Assembly: GCF_007991175.1 (NCBI RefSeq)
Contig: NZ_BJXV01000002.1
Location: 343,194-407,193, forward strand
Length of the DNA stretch: 64,000 bases
Direction: 5' to 3'
From: Halovibrio variabilis
Lineage (GTDB): Bacteria > Pseudomonadota > Gammaproteobacteria > Pseudomonadales > Halomonadaceae
Part shown: positions 38,733-47,507 of the stretch, piece after piece
Numbering within the stretch: position 1 is the first letter of the stretch
Layout: the number at the start of each line of letters is the position of its first letter
Made by a program: the position numbers and the translations under genes
Notes under the pieces: model-generated
The model's database searches: none
Seen by the model: only the letters and a program-made list of their open reading frames with translations
What the model was told of the DNA's origin: nothing

Positions 38733-39272
38733 TCACTTCTTTTTCGGGGCAATAATCATGATCATCTGGCGCCCTTCCATTTTCGGGAAAGACTCTACCA
38801 CTCCGATCTCTTCCAGGTCTGCCGCGATCCTTTCCATCAGCTTACGGCCGATGTCCTGGTGCGCCATTTCACGACCACGGAAGCGCAGTGTGACTTTGCC
38901 CTTGTCACCACCTTCCAAAAAGCGCGTCAGATTTTTAAGCTTGACCTGATAATCGCCTTCGTCGGTGCCAGGACGGAATTTAACTTCCTTAACCTGGATT
39001 TGCTTCTGCTTCTTCTTTTGAGCCGCTTTCTGCTTTTTGGTCTCAAAAACGAATTTGCCGTAATCCATAATCTTACAGACGATGGGATCGGCATTCGAAA
39101 TTTGCACGAGATCCAAGTTTTCAGAAGCAGCTTTCTCTAGCGCTTCGGTGGTGGGCACAACACCCAACTGCTCACCGTCACTACCGATTAAGCGTACTTC
39201 TTCTTCAACAATTCGCTCGTTCATTGGTGGGCGCTTGTCGGCTGGACGCCCGCGCTGGTTGCTTCTCTTGAT
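38733..39272 (-). CDS. infC: Translation initiation factor IF-3, probable ATC start
   Basis: IF-3 binds the 30S subunit and monitors start-codon and initiator-tRNA selection. From the first ATG (39224) the protein would be 163 aa and lack the usual basic N-terminal tail. Reading on from an ATC at 39272 adds 16 codons ([16 protein letters not shown]) and gives the expected 179 aa. AAGGAG, overlapping the thrS TAA stop, lies eight bases before this ATC, and no in-frame ATG, GTG or TTG occurs between the thrS stop and 39224. IF-3 genes of many bacteria start with AUU, through which IF-3 represses itself; AUC is discriminated in the same way. The N- and C-domains ([45 protein letters not shown]) are complete. 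Confidence 0.93.
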   Translation of the reverse strand: MKRSNQRGRPADKRPPMNERIVEEEVRLIGSDGEQLGVVPTTEALEKAASENLDLVQISNADPIVCKIMDYGKFVFETKKQKAAQKKKQKQIQVKEVKFRPGTDEGDYQVKLKNLTRFLEGGDKGKVTLRFRGREMAHQDIGRKLMERIAADLEEIGVVESFPKMEGRQMIMIIAPKKK

Positions 39273-39284
39273 CGTTCCGTCTCC

Positions 39285-41207
39285 TTAGGCAATTGACGAT
39301 GTCGCCAGGGCTGCTCTCTCGACAGTATGGCGTTCAATAAATTCATCGACCGTCATTGTACCGAGGTTTTCGCCGCTGCGTGTTCGCACGGCCACTGAGT
39401 CAGCTTCGACTTCCTTATCTCCTACCACCAGGAGATAGGGAACTTTCTGTAGTGTATGCTCACGGATTTTAAAGCCGATCTTCTCGTTCCTCAAGTCCGC
39501 TTTAACCCGCAAGCCACTTTTTTGCAGACGTTTCTCCAAATCAAGCGCATAGTCGCGCTGCGAATCGGTGATAGTCATGACTACCGCCTGCTGTGGCGCA
39601 AGCCATAATGGCATAGCACCCGCATAATGCTCAATTAGAATCCCCAAGAAACGCTCGAAGGAGCCTAAAATCGCACGGTGAAGCATTACCGGGGTCTTGC
39701 GTACGCCGTCTTCGTCAACGTATTGAGCCCCTAAGCGCCCTGGCAGATTAAAGTCGAGCTGTAGAGTACCACATTGCCAGACACGATTCAGACAATCGCG
39801 CAACGCAAACTCAATTTTAGGGCCATAAAAGGCACCCTCGCCCGGCTGCAGATCCCAGGCTAAGCCCGTTGCGTTCAACGCCGCCTCCAGTCCCTGTTCA
39901 GCCTGATCCCACATTTCAGCCTCGCCCAGGAAGTCTTCAGGGCGCGTAGACAGCTTAAGCTCCACGTCTTCAAAGCCAAGCGTTTTATACACTTGCAGCG
40001 TTAGCGCTATAAAATCTTCCGCTTCCGCTTGAATTTGCCCTTCGGTACAGAAGATATGCGCATCGTCTTGGGTAAAGCCACGCACGCGCATCAGACCATG
40101 CAGCGAACCGGAAGGTTCATTGCGATGGCAGCTACCAAACTCGGCCAAACGCAGCGGTAAGTCCCGGTAGCTTTTCAGCCCTTGATTAAAGACCTGCACA
40201 TGGCAAGGACAGTTCATCGGTTTTACCGCGTATTCGCGTTTTTCCGACTCGGTGGTGAACATCAATTCACTGTAGTGGCCCCAGTGACCTGACTTTTTCC
40301 ATAACGAGAGATCAACCACCTGCGGCGTTTTAATCTCCTGATAGCCATGCTCGCGCTGAACCTTGCGCATGTAGTCTTCCAGGGCTTGGTAGATCGTCCA
40401 GCCATTGGGGTGCCAAAATACCATGCCGGGCGCTTCTTCCTGGATATGGAACAAGTCCATCTTGCGCGCCAGCTTACGGTGGTCACGCTTTTCTGCTTCT
40501 TCAAGGCGCTTGAGGTACGCCTTTAACTGCTTCTTGTCGGCCCATGCGGTGCCGTAGATACGCGTCAGCATGGTGTTAGCAGCGTCGCCGCGCCAATAGG
40601 CGCCGGCTAGCTTAGTCAGCTTGACAGCTTTTAAGTGACGGGTATTCGGCACGTGCGGCCCGCGGCACATATCGACATACTCTTCGTGATGATAGAGCCT
40701 AATCGTTGCATCATCGGGAATATCGCGGATGATCTCTTGCTTGTAAGGCTCGTCACGGTGCAAAAAGGTCAACATTGCCTGGTCGCGATCAACGTATTCG
40801 CGCACCACATCGTACTCGCGATCGATCAATGACTGCATGCGGGCTTCAATCGTTTCCAGGTCTTCCGGCGTTACCGATTGACCGAATTCGATATCGTAGT
40901 AGAAGCCATCATCAATCACTGGTCCGATCGCCATTTTAGCGTCGGGGTACATCTGTTTAACCGCGTGGCCCAACAAATGCGCGCAGGAGTGGCGGATAAT
41001 CTCCAACCCTTCTGCATCCCGCGCGGTAATAATGGCCACGTGAGCATCTTGCTCAATAAGGTCTGCGGCATCCACTGGTACACCGTCTATCTTCCCAGCA
41101 ACGCAGGCCTTAGCCAAACCAGGGCCAATGGATTCTGCAAGCTGCATAATGGAAAGCGGTGCTTCAAACGTTCTTTGACTGCCGTCGGGCAGTGTCACAA
41201 TAGGCAT
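39285..41207 (-). CDS. thrS: Threonine-tRNA ligase
   Basis: Class II synthetase of 640 aa. The TGS domain (1-61), the editing domain with [19 protein letters not shown] and a C/H metal site ([14 protein letters not shown]), the catalytic core ([21 protein letters not shown]; motif 2 [20 protein letters not shown] in two parts, [10 protein letters not shown] and [14 protein letters not shown]) and the anticodon-binding domain are all present. First gene of the thrS-infC-rpmI-rplT block. The 12-base spacer to infC contains the infC Shine-Dalgarno. Confidence 0.97.
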   Translation of the reverse strand: MPIVTLPDGSQRTFEAPLSIMQLAESIGPGLAKACVAGKIDGVPVDAADLIEQDAHVAIITARDAEGLEIIRHSCAHLLGHAVKQMYPDAKMAIGPVIDDGFYYDIEFGQSVTPEDLETIEARMQSLIDREYDVVREYVDRDQAMLTFLHRDEPYKQEIIRDIPDDATIRLYHHEEYVDMCRGPHVPNTRHLKAVKLTKLAGAYWRGDAANTMLTRIYGTAWADKKQLKAYLKRLEEAEKRDHRKLARKMDLFHIQEEAPGMVFWHPNGWTIYQALEDYMRKVQREHGYQEIKTPQVVDLSLWKKSGHWGHYSELMFTTESEKREYAVKPMNCPCHVQVFNQGLKSYRDLPLRLAEFGSCHRNEPSGSLHGLMRVRGFTQDDAHIFCTEGQIQAEAEDFIALTLQVYKTLGFEDVELKLSTRPEDFLGEAEMWDQAEQGLEAALNATGLAWDLQPGEGAFYGPKIEFALRDCLNRVWQCGTLQLDFNLPGRLGAQYVDEDGVRKTPVMLHRAILGSFERFLGILIEHYAGAMPLWLAPQQAVVMTITDSQRDYALDLEKRLQKSGLRVKADLRNEKIGFKIREHTLQKVPYLLVVGDKEVEADSVAVRTRSGENLGTMTVDEFIERHTVERAALATSSIA

Positions 41208-41330
41208 TCAGGTTCCTTGAGCGCAGTGGTGGTCCATACCAAGGATCACATTTCACTATCAATGGTCTTGGGAGGCATATAAGGCGTTACGAGGTAAAAA
41301 CAGCGGCAATCTTAGCAGACTTACCTACTG

Positions 41331-41365
41331 CTTAAAATAAAACGGGAGGCCGAAGCCTCCCGTTT
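41331..41365. terminator. Terminator after the OmpA-like lipoprotein gene
   Basis: An 11-base perfect stem (41340-41350 with 41355-41365, loop CGAA) is followed on the minus strand by TTTTATTTTAAG. It lies 70 bases past the lipoprotein stop and upstream of thrS. A T-containing tail on the plus strand makes it weakly bidirectional. Confidence 0.85.
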
Positions 41366-41435
41366 AGTTTTACTTGAAACTTGCCCGCTAACCGCTACAC
41401 ACGGTCAGCGAAAAGAACGCTCTATTGACGCGAAC

Positions 41436-42305
41436 TTAGTTCCACTCATCCAGTTCAACACGACGGTTCTGAAAGCGACCTTCTTCCGTCTCGTTAGAGG
41501 CGATCGGACGCTCTTCACCGTAACCTACCGCACGCATGCGATTAGACGCTACACCGCGGCTAGCAAGGTAAGCTGCTACAGACTGGGCACGCTCTTGTGA
41601 CAAGTTTTTGTTGTACTCGTCAGAACCGCGTGAGTCAGTGTGCCCTTCGATGCTGACACGTACATTAGGGTTGTTAACCAGACGCTCAGCGACACCGTTC
41701 AACACGCTACGCGCGTTAGAAGTCAGCTGTGCAGAGTCAAATTCGAAGTTAACTTCCTGTAGAACAACGCTGTCCGGGCAACCCAGAGCGTTTACTTCTA
41801 CGCCAGCAGGCGTATTCGGGCACTGGTCACGATAATCCGGCACACCGTCATTATCAGAATCAAGCGGGCAACCGTTGGCATTTACTGCAACGCCAGCCGG
41901 TGTGCCTGGGCACTGGTCACGGTAATCCGGCACGCCGTCACCGTCAGAATCTAGCGGGCAACCCTCGGCATCAACGGCAACACCAGCAGGCACTTCACCG
42001 TAACTCGGGCACTGGGGTACAACCGGCTCAGGCGTGCGGTCAGCACATAGCAAACCGCCAATAGCAGCACCGGCAGCAGCACCTGTTGCTGAACCGTTCG
42101 TTTCATCAGAACTACCGCTGGTAGCATAGCCAATGCTGCCGCCGATAACACCGCCAGCTAAGCCACATACTGCAGGGTGCTGGTACCAGCTACGATCGCT
42201 ACTCGCGCTTGATTGACCGGAAGACTGCGACGCCGAGCTGGCGCAGCCAGAAAGGCCGACTACCAGTGCGGAACCGATTAGCAAGCCAGTGGTTGATTTT
42301 TTCAT
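41436..42305 (-). CDS. OmpA family lipoprotein with calcium-binding-type repeats
   Basis: Outer-membrane lipoprotein of 289 aa. The signal peptide ends in lipobox GLSGC (Cys21). A glycine-zipper-like stretch (about 48-86, GGVIGGSIGYATSG and GAAAGAAIGGLL) is followed by two and a half 30-residue thrombospondin type 3-like repeats (109-180; GCPLDSDGDGVPDYRDQCP) and an OmpA peptidoglycan-binding domain (about 182-289; NFEFDSAQLT, IEGHTDSRGSDEYNKNLS, QNRRVEL). It probably tethers the outer membrane to peptidoglycan. AGAAGGAG precedes the ATG at 42305, so an upstream in-frame start at 42362 is rejected. Confidence 0.9.
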   Translation of the reverse strand: MKKSTTGLLIGSALVVGLSGCASSASQSSGQSSASSDRSWYQHPAVCGLAGGVIGGSIGYATSGSSDETNGSATGAAAGAAIGGLLCADRTPEPVVPQCPSYGEVPAGVAVDAEGCPLDSDGDGVPDYRDQCPGTPAGVAVNANGCPLDSDNDGVPDYRDQCPNTPAGVEVNALGCPDSVVLQEVNFEFDSAQLTSNARSVLNGVAERLVNNPNVRVSIEGHTDSRGSDEYNKNLSQERAQSVAAYLASRGVASNRMRAVGYGEERPIASNETEEGRFQNRRVELDEWN

Positions 42306-42612
42306 GCAAGACTCCTTCTTGATCCAATGCTGAAATGACCATAATTGGCCAAATCTATCCAATGCTTCTTATTGCGAGAGCATCCATTTTTTCGCTTGTT
42401 CGGCATTACTAAACACAACATGCTTAGGCAATGCAAAACGTATGCCTATCATCAACGCTTCAGCGCCAGAAGACAACCATGCCAAGATATCAACTTCTTG
42501 CTGATACTGACATCAATTAGCATAGCAAAATTGCCGCAACGAGCACTAAAAAAAGCGGCGCTAAAACATAGTTGCTATACCTTGAGCAGCGCCAGACCCC
42601 TCATACGTGATT
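42306..42612. other. 307-base gap between the OmpA-like and DUF2489 genes
   Basis: This gap holds a probable terminator for the DUF2489 gene (42548-42593) and presumably the lipoprotein promoter, though no well-spaced -35/-10 pair stands out; TGCTATGCT near 42520-42532 (minus strand) could be an extended -10. A 46-codon open frame without a good start (42369-42512, minus) gives a protein-like translation and is discussed in the findings. Confidence 0.5.
42548..42593 (-). terminator. Probable terminator of the DUF2489 gene
   Basis: Arms GGCGCT and AGCGCC (42557-42562 and 42588-42593) with a 25-base loop are followed on the minus strand by GC and seven T. The large loop lowers confidence. Confidence 0.5.
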
Positions 42613-43080
42613 TTAATGCAGGGCACCAGGACCTTTAGCACGCCATGTCAATACGGCCTGGGCGGCCTGCAATACGGGTTTGCGCATGTCATCTTCTACT
42701 ATTAACCGCTCTTTGTCTTCTTGCATACGCTCACGGGGGGTCAGTTGTTGACGGGCCGAGTGAGTTTTCAAGTGGCTAGTGCGGTTGTAGTGCTCTGCAA
42801 ACGCTGCAAATTCGGGCTTTTCGGTCAGGCTCGAATCGATAATTTCCAACAGTACCTTACAACGCCAGGCCCCCTCGGTAATATCGACCTGTTCCTGAAC
42901 CAATGCGCTTGCTACATAATCAAGATTTTCTAAACTATTACTTTGCGCGCGCATGTCTTCGTCGCGTCGATACGCTTCTCGGCGGCGAACCTCTTTACGT
43001 AGGTGCCAAGCGTAGAAGCATAGGCCTACAATGACCGCCAATGCCACCACCAATAAAACTATCGCAATTGTTGAGTTCAT
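42613..43080 (-). CDS. DUF2489 membrane-anchored protein
   Basis: A 155 aa protein with one N-terminal membrane helix (about residues 4-25) followed by a charged, helical cytoplasmic domain (HLRKEVRRREAYRRDEDMR, EGAWRCKVLLEIIDSS, RMQEDKERLIVEDDM). This matches the DUF2489 family of gammaproteobacteria, whose function is unknown. AAGGAG precedes the ATG. It stands alone between the oxidase cluster and the OmpA-like gene. Confidence 0.8.
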   Translation of the reverse strand: MNSTIAIVLLVVALAVIVGLCFYAWHLRKEVRRREAYRRDEDMRAQSNSLENLDYVASALVQEQVDITEGAWRCKVLLEIIDSSLTEKPEFAAFAEHYNRTSHLKTHSARQQLTPRERMQEDKERLIVEDDMRKPVLQAAQAVLTWRAKGPGALH

Positions 43081-43176
43081 AAAACTCCTTGTTAAGCGTG
43101 TAAATTACTTAACAAAAATTGTACACCCTTATACCACCGATCGGCTAATAGCCTCTATATATGGTTCCCTATTGGC

Positions 43177-44094
43177 TCACCAAGCCAGCGCCGTTGCATA
43201 GTGATCGAACAACAGCGCCCCAAAAACGCTCAGCAGATAACGAATGGAAAACCAAAACGCATTGATAGGCGCGCTGGGATCTTGCCCTCGCCAGACTTTC
43301 CAATTCCAAAACATAAACCGAGCGTTAAGGCATAGCACAGCGAATAAATAGAGGGTGCCGCTCATACCGATCATCACCGGCATTAACGTGGTTAATACGG
43401 TTAACCAGCCGTACAGCCAAATTTGCAGCCGCGTAAAAGGAATGCCGTGGGTGACCGGCAACATAGGGATACCGGCACGCGCGTAATCATCACGCTTATG
43501 AATCGCTAGCGACCAGAAATGCGGCGGTGTCCAAGCAAAAACAATCAGCATGAGCAGCAGTGGTTCTGGCGTGATTTGGCCGGTTATTGCCACCCACCCT
43601 AATAAGGGAGGAGCCGCCCCGGCTACACCGCCAATCACGATGTTTTGCGGCGTCGCGCGTTTAAGAAAAGCTGTATAAATCAACGCATAGCCAATCAGGC
43701 AGGCAAAGGTTAGCGTCGCCGTTAAGACATTAACCTGCCACGCTAATAGCGCCAAGCCGACGCTGGACAGAAGGCATGCCCAGCCTAATGCGACCGCTAC
43801 CGGCAAACGCTTACTCGCCACGGGACGCCGTGACGTACGGCTCATCAGCGCATCTAGATGACGATCTAAAATATGGTTAAAAGCGGCAGCCCCGCAAGAA
43901 GCTAACCCGATGCCGACTAAACCGGCAAACACGCTGTTTAGCGGTGGCAGGCCCGGCGTGGCTAATGCCATTCCCACCGCGGTACACACGAGCATCACAG
44001 CCACGACGTTGAGTTTGCAGAGACCCAGTAACTCTTTCCAGCCCCACATCACCGTCGGCAATCTCGCTGGTAGCGTCATGGTTGTATTTCGCAT
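43177..44094 (-). CDS. cyoE: Protoheme IX farnesyltransferase (heme O synthase)
   Basis: UbiA-superfamily prenyltransferase of 305 aa with about nine membrane segments. It farnesylates protoheme to heme O, the first step toward heme A. The substrate-binding Asp motifs are visible: FNHILDRHLDALMSRTSRRP (NxxxDxxxDxxM type) and HKRDDYARAGIPMLP. It follows ctaA after 17 bases and completes the heme A branch of the oxidase cluster. The ctaB name is equally suitable. Confidence 0.93.
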   Translation of the reverse strand: MRNTTMTLPARLPTVMWGWKELLGLCKLNVVAVMLVCTAVGMALATPGLPPLNSVFAGLVGIGLASCGAAAFNHILDRHLDALMSRTSRRPVASKRLPVAVALGWACLLSSVGLALLAWQVNVLTATLTFACLIGYALIYTAFLKRATPQNIVIGGVAGAAPPLLGWVAITGQITPEPLLLMLIVFAWTPPHFWSLAIHKRDDYARAGIPMLPVTHGIPFTRLQIWLYGWLTVLTTLMPVMIGMSGTLYLFAVLCLNARFMFWNWKVWRGQDPSAPINAFWFSIRYLLSVFGALLFDHYATALAW

Positions 44095-44111
44095 GCCAAT
44101 GCCCCCTTTGG

Positions 44112-45158
44112 TTAAGCGACAACGTCGCTATAGCGTGAATAGTTTGTTGTTGTGTTCGCGCTCAATGCTTGATGACGCCAATGCCACCAGGCCCAAACAA
44201 ACCCCATGGCTAAGGCAATAGCGCCAGCTGTGTGCAGCAGCGCCAGCCACAGGGGGAGCCATAGCCACACGTTGGCCACGCCTAAAGCGACCTGCAGTGC
44301 ATATAATCCAACCACGATCATCAGCGGCCTAGCGACGCCCTGCCATTGCCGATAGCGCCACCATAGCGCCAACAGCCCAATACCTAACAACAGCGCCCCT
44401 ACACGGTGAACAAACTGAACGGCGCTGCGCGCATCTGCGTGCAACTGCCCATGAAGATAATTAGGCCCCACCGTTTGGGTAAGATGAAACCCCTCACTAA
44501 TATCCATTTCGGGCCACCACTGACCATTGCAAGTAGGAAATCCTTGGCAAGCGATACCGGCATAGTTGCTGGATACCCAGCCGCCTAGTGCCAACTGCAG
44601 GACTAACAACACAGCCGCCACGACCCACCAAGCATTACCGCGCTGACGCTCGCCCTTGGGGCCAGCCAATACGCGCCGCAGGCGCAGGTGCAGCCAAAAG
44701 AACAGCAGCAGTACGCTCAGCCCTCCTAACAGATGAAGAGTGACGACTTGGGGCCATAGCTGGAGAGTCACCGTGAAGGCGCCAAAGGCGCCTTGCAGCA
44801 AAATAACGCCCAACAGCGTTAAACTTACTCGCCATGGATAGTGACGACACTGGCGCAGCGGCCAGCCTAATGCCACAACGCCTAGGACCACTATCCCTAA
44901 CAAGCTGGCAATATAGCGATGAGCCATTTCCACCCAGGCTTTGAAGGGCTCCAGAGGCACGTCTGGATGACGCAGTGTGGCAAGCTCACTGTCAGGCACC
45001 AGTAACTGTCCGTAGCAACCCGGCCAATCGGGGCAGCCTAAGCCGGCATCTACCAAGCGCGTCCAGGCCCCCACCAACATCACCACCGCAGTCAATACAG
45101 TGCCTAATAACGTTAGTTGCACCAGCCACCGTAAGCGGCGCTCACTTGAATCGTGCAT
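44112..45158 (-). CDS. ctaA: Heme A synthase (COX15/CtaA)
   Basis: Inner-membrane monooxygenase of 348 aa that oxidises heme O to heme A for cytochrome c oxidase. About eight membrane helices are arranged in two four-helix halves, each with conserved heme-ligand histidines (EMAHRYIASLLG, TLHLLGGLSVL, FVHRVGALLLG, LLHTAGAIALA). The CPDWPGCYGQL and CQGFPTCNGQW segments are the family's paired Cys loops. It precedes cyoE and follows the thioredoxin-like gene. Confidence 0.93.
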   Translation of the reverse strand: MHDSSERRLRWLVQLTLLGTVLTAVVMLVGAWTRLVDAGLGCPDWPGCYGQLLVPDSELATLRHPDVPLEPFKAWVEMAHRYIASLLGIVVLGVVALGWPLRQCRHYPWRVSLTLLGVILLQGAFGAFTVTLQLWPQVVTLHLLGGLSVLLLFFWLHLRLRRVLAGPKGERQRGNAWWVVAAVLLVLQLALGGWVSSNYAGIACQGFPTCNGQWWPEMDISEGFHLTQTVGPNYLHGQLHADARSAVQFVHRVGALLLGIGLLALWWRYRQWQGVARPLMIVVGLYALQVALGVANVWLWLPLWLALLHTAGAIALAMGFVWAWWHWRHQALSANTTTNYSRYSDVVA

Positions 45159-45193
45159 GGCGTTTCCTTAACAACGGTTGAGGCTAGCGCACT

Positions 45194-45703
45194 TTATTGA
45201 GGATTAACTTTAAGTAAGTACTGAATATCGTCAAGCACATCCCCCGCCGCCACACTGGCATCAAATGCCAGTGCTGGCCGCCCCCTAGGATCGAGTAACC
45301 ACACTGAATTGTCTTCCCGCCAAGGGGGAAAATGACGCCATTGGCTGGTCATCTCACCGGGTAGCGGCTCAGGGTCCCCACCGATTCTCAGGCGGGTTAG
45401 CCGCGGCGCTTCACGGCCTAACGCGCGGTGTAGGCGCCAAAACTCATCCTTACGCTGCTCGCATTGCTGGGCGCAGTCGAATGCCAAAATCCACGCTTGC
45501 TGATCATCGACCGCCGATGTTGTTAAAGGCCATTCATCAAGCATAGGTAATGCCAAATCCACCTGCCCATGAGCCGTATGTTGGTCCGGAATACCAATGC
45601 GTAGCTCAACCATTGCCCAAGCAGTCAGCATAGGCGCCGCGAATATCGCAAAAATCAGGATTAACTTGAGCCGCTGGCGGCGAATGTGTTTGGTATCCTG
45701 CAT
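45194..45703 (-). CDS. Membrane-anchored thioredoxin-like protein of the cox cluster
   Basis: A 169 aa protein with one N-terminal membrane anchor (about residues 13-33) and a periplasmic domain resembling a reduced SCO/thioredoxin fold. The FDCAQQCEQRKDEFWRLHRAL segment (seen as FDCAQQCEQRK) holds a CxxxC pair like the SCO copper-binding cysteines. Later WLLDPRGRPALAFD resembles the usual C-terminal strand pair. The distal SCO His is not evident. Proteins of this kind are found between surf1 and ctaA in many proteobacterial cox clusters; a role in copper or thiol chemistry of oxidase assembly is inference. Confidence 0.7.
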   Translation of the reverse strand: MQDTKHIRRQRLKLILIFAIFAAPMLTAWAMVELRIGIPDQHTAHGQVDLALPMLDEWPLTTSAVDDQQAWILAFDCAQQCEQRKDEFWRLHRALGREAPRLTRLRIGGDPEPLPGEMTSQWRHFPPWREDNSVWLLDPRGRPALAFDASVAAGDVLDDIQYLLKVNPQ

Positions 45704-45766
45704 GTCATTCTTCCCCTGCTTTATTGTTATGGACTCGTATTTTGATGACTTAAGGCATGGCGCCTT

Positions 45767-46453
45767 TCATTGACTCGTATCGCGTCGTAACCGAAGACCA
45801 CCGACAAACATGACGACCAAGGCCGCCAGTGCTAGGCCCCACCATTGAAACGCATAGCCCACATGCCGACTGGGTGGCATAACGCTGGCTTCCCACCAGG
45901 GGATTAACACCCCATCCCCCTCTTCTGCATGCAGCCAGCCCGCATAGCTAAATGATCCCAACGTAGGCTGCCAGGGCTCAAGGCTTAGTTGCTGCAGCCT
46001 TGAGCCTTCCCTGTTATCACCATACAGCGGCCCGCCCGCCTGTACTTTTTGCCACTCGCCGGTCAACTCAACCCTGCCGCTCGGCGTCGCCGTCTCTGGT
46101 GGGCGGCGATGAGGTCCTGTGGCCAAAAACCCCCGCTGCACCAACCAAAGTTGCCCATGGCTGTCGCGTAAAGGGGTTAGCACCGCCACGCCAATGCGTC
46201 CATCTACGACACGATTATCCAAATAAAGCGTGTGTTCGGCCAAGTACTCCCCCTGCAAGGTAATTTCTGCGCCCTGCGCTGGCGGCGTCGTGGGCGCTAT
46301 CAGCGTCGGTGCCGACTCACGTTCAACGACCGCCAAGCGCTTGTCATCTGCCCGCTCCCACTGCCATAGTCCTAAGCAGGTACCTAATGCCACGAGTAAA
46401 CTCCAGAACAGATACCAACTAAAAAAACGCCATTGCCGAGAGGTTTTTATCAT
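45767..46453 (-). CDS. SURF1 family cytochrome oxidase biogenesis protein
   Basis: Oxidase assembly factor of 228 aa with two membrane helices, one near each end (about 12-30 and 205-222). Family motifs: LGLWQWERADDK at the N-terminus, VLTPLRDSHGQLWLVQRGFL and HVGYAFQWWGLA at the C-terminus. SURF1 helps insert heme A into subunit I. The start is taken at the ATG at 46453; another in-frame ATG at 46471 is possible. The chosen ATG shares the palindrome CATG (46451-46454) with the start codon of the DUF2909 gene on the other strand. Confidence 0.85.
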   Translation of the reverse strand: MIKTSRQWRFFSWYLFWSLLVALGTCLGLWQWERADDKRLAVVERESAPTLIAPTTPPAQGAEITLQGEYLAEHTLYLDNRVVDGRIGVAVLTPLRDSHGQLWLVQRGFLATGPHRRPPETATPSGRVELTGEWQKVQAGGPLYGDNREGSRLQQLSLEPWQPTLGSFSYAGWLHAEEGDGVLIPWWEASVMPPSRHVGYAFQWWGLALAALVVMFVGGLRLRRDTSQ

Positions 46454-46643
46454 GTGGTTACAACTACTCATTGCCGCAGTCTTCCTAGCGATGGTCATCA
46501 GTCTGGCCATGGGAGCAGGCTTTTTATTGCGTGATCGCGCTTCCTCACGCCGACTGCTTGTCGCTCTAAAGTGGCGTATTGGGTTGGCTTGCTTGCTTAT
46601 GGCCCTGATTATCTTCGGCTTTTGGTCCGGCCAACTCGGCTAA
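46452..46643 (+). CDS. DUF2909 twin transmembrane protein
   Basis: A 63 aa protein with two membrane helices (about 3-24 and 40-58) and a basic loop (RDRASSRRLLVALKWR). The WLQLLIAAVFLAMVISLAMG start and GFWSGQLG end fit the DUF2909 family, which is repeatedly found in cox clusters and has no known function. GAGAGG precedes the ATG. It is encoded on the opposite strand to the rest of the cluster, divergent from surf1 with overlapping start codons, and ends three bases before the convergent subunit III stop. Confidence 0.82.
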   Translation: MWLQLLIAAVFLAMVISLAMGAGFLLRDRASSRRLLVALKWRIGLACLLMALIIFGFWSGQLG

Positions 46644-46646
46644 GGG

Positions 46647-47507
46647 TTAAACCACATAGACAAAAATGAATAACCCCACCCAGACCACGTCAACGAAATG
46701 CCAGTACCAGCAAGAGGCTTCAAAACCAAAGTGGTTTTCATCGCCAAAATGGCCTTTCTGAATACGCACCAGCATGGTGGCTAGAATCAATGTGCCAATA
46801 ATGACGTGCAGCCCATGAAAACCGGTCAAGATAAAGAATGTCGCACCAAAAATCCCGGCTTCCAGGGTAATCCCGTAATGGGCGTAAGCCTCGTAGTACT
46901 CAACGCCCTGAATCATGATAAAGCAGCACCCTAACAGTACGGTGCCGACTAGCCAGTTGCGGCATGTGCGCCGATACCCCACCTTTAAGGCTTCATGTGC
47001 CACCGTTAAAGTAATACTGGAAGTAATCAAAATCAGTGTATTCACCAACGGCAGTTGCCAGGGGCTAAATACTTGCTGAGGCCCTTCAATGGCTGTATCG
47101 GGAGGACTCAAAAGCGGCCATGTTGGTACAAAGTCAGGCCACAGCAAGGCGGATACCCCTTTTGCACCTTCACCACCCAACCAAGGGATGGCAAACATAC
47201 GCACGTAAAATAGCGCACCGAAAAATGCCACAAAAAACATCAATTCCGAAAAAATAAACCAGCCCATTCCCCAGCGAAAAGAACGCTCCATTTGCTCGTC
47301 GTATAGCCCCCCCTGGGATTCACTGATCACGTCGCGAAACCAGAACCCCATCACCGCTATAACCCCTATCAAGCCAATCAATAACAGTGGCAACCCGGTG
47401 CCATAAACCAACGTAATACCGGTACCCACCATCATGGCACCCAGCGCCACTGAGCAAAGAACAGGCCACCGACTACTCGCCGGAACGTAATAGCTACCAC
47501 CGCTCAT
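46647..47507 (-). CDS. coxC: Cytochrome c oxidase subunit III
   Basis: Inner-membrane oxidase subunit of 286 aa with seven membrane helices, the normal aa3-type length. Conserved segments: YYVPASSRWPVLCS, MGWFIFSELMFFVAFFGALFY, ITLEAGIFGATFFILTGFHGLHVIIG (read as TFFILTGFHGLHVIIG) and CWYWHFVDVVWVGLFIFVY. It overlaps the ctaG stop by four bases (ATGA). Confidence 0.95.
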   Translation of the reverse strand: MSGGSYYVPASSRWPVLCSVALGAMMVGTGITLVYGTGLPLLLIGLIGVIAVMGFWFRDVISESQGGLYDEQMERSFRWGMGWFIFSELMFFVAFFGALFYVRMFAIPWLGGEGAKGVSALLWPDFVPTWPLLSPPDTAIEGPQQVFSPWQLPLVNTLILITSSITLTVAHEALKVGYRRTCRNWLVGTVLLGCCFIMIQGVEYYEAYAHYGITLEAGIFGATFFILTGFHGLHVIIGTLILATMLVRIQKGHFGDENHFGFEASCWYWHFVDVVWVGLFIFVYVV

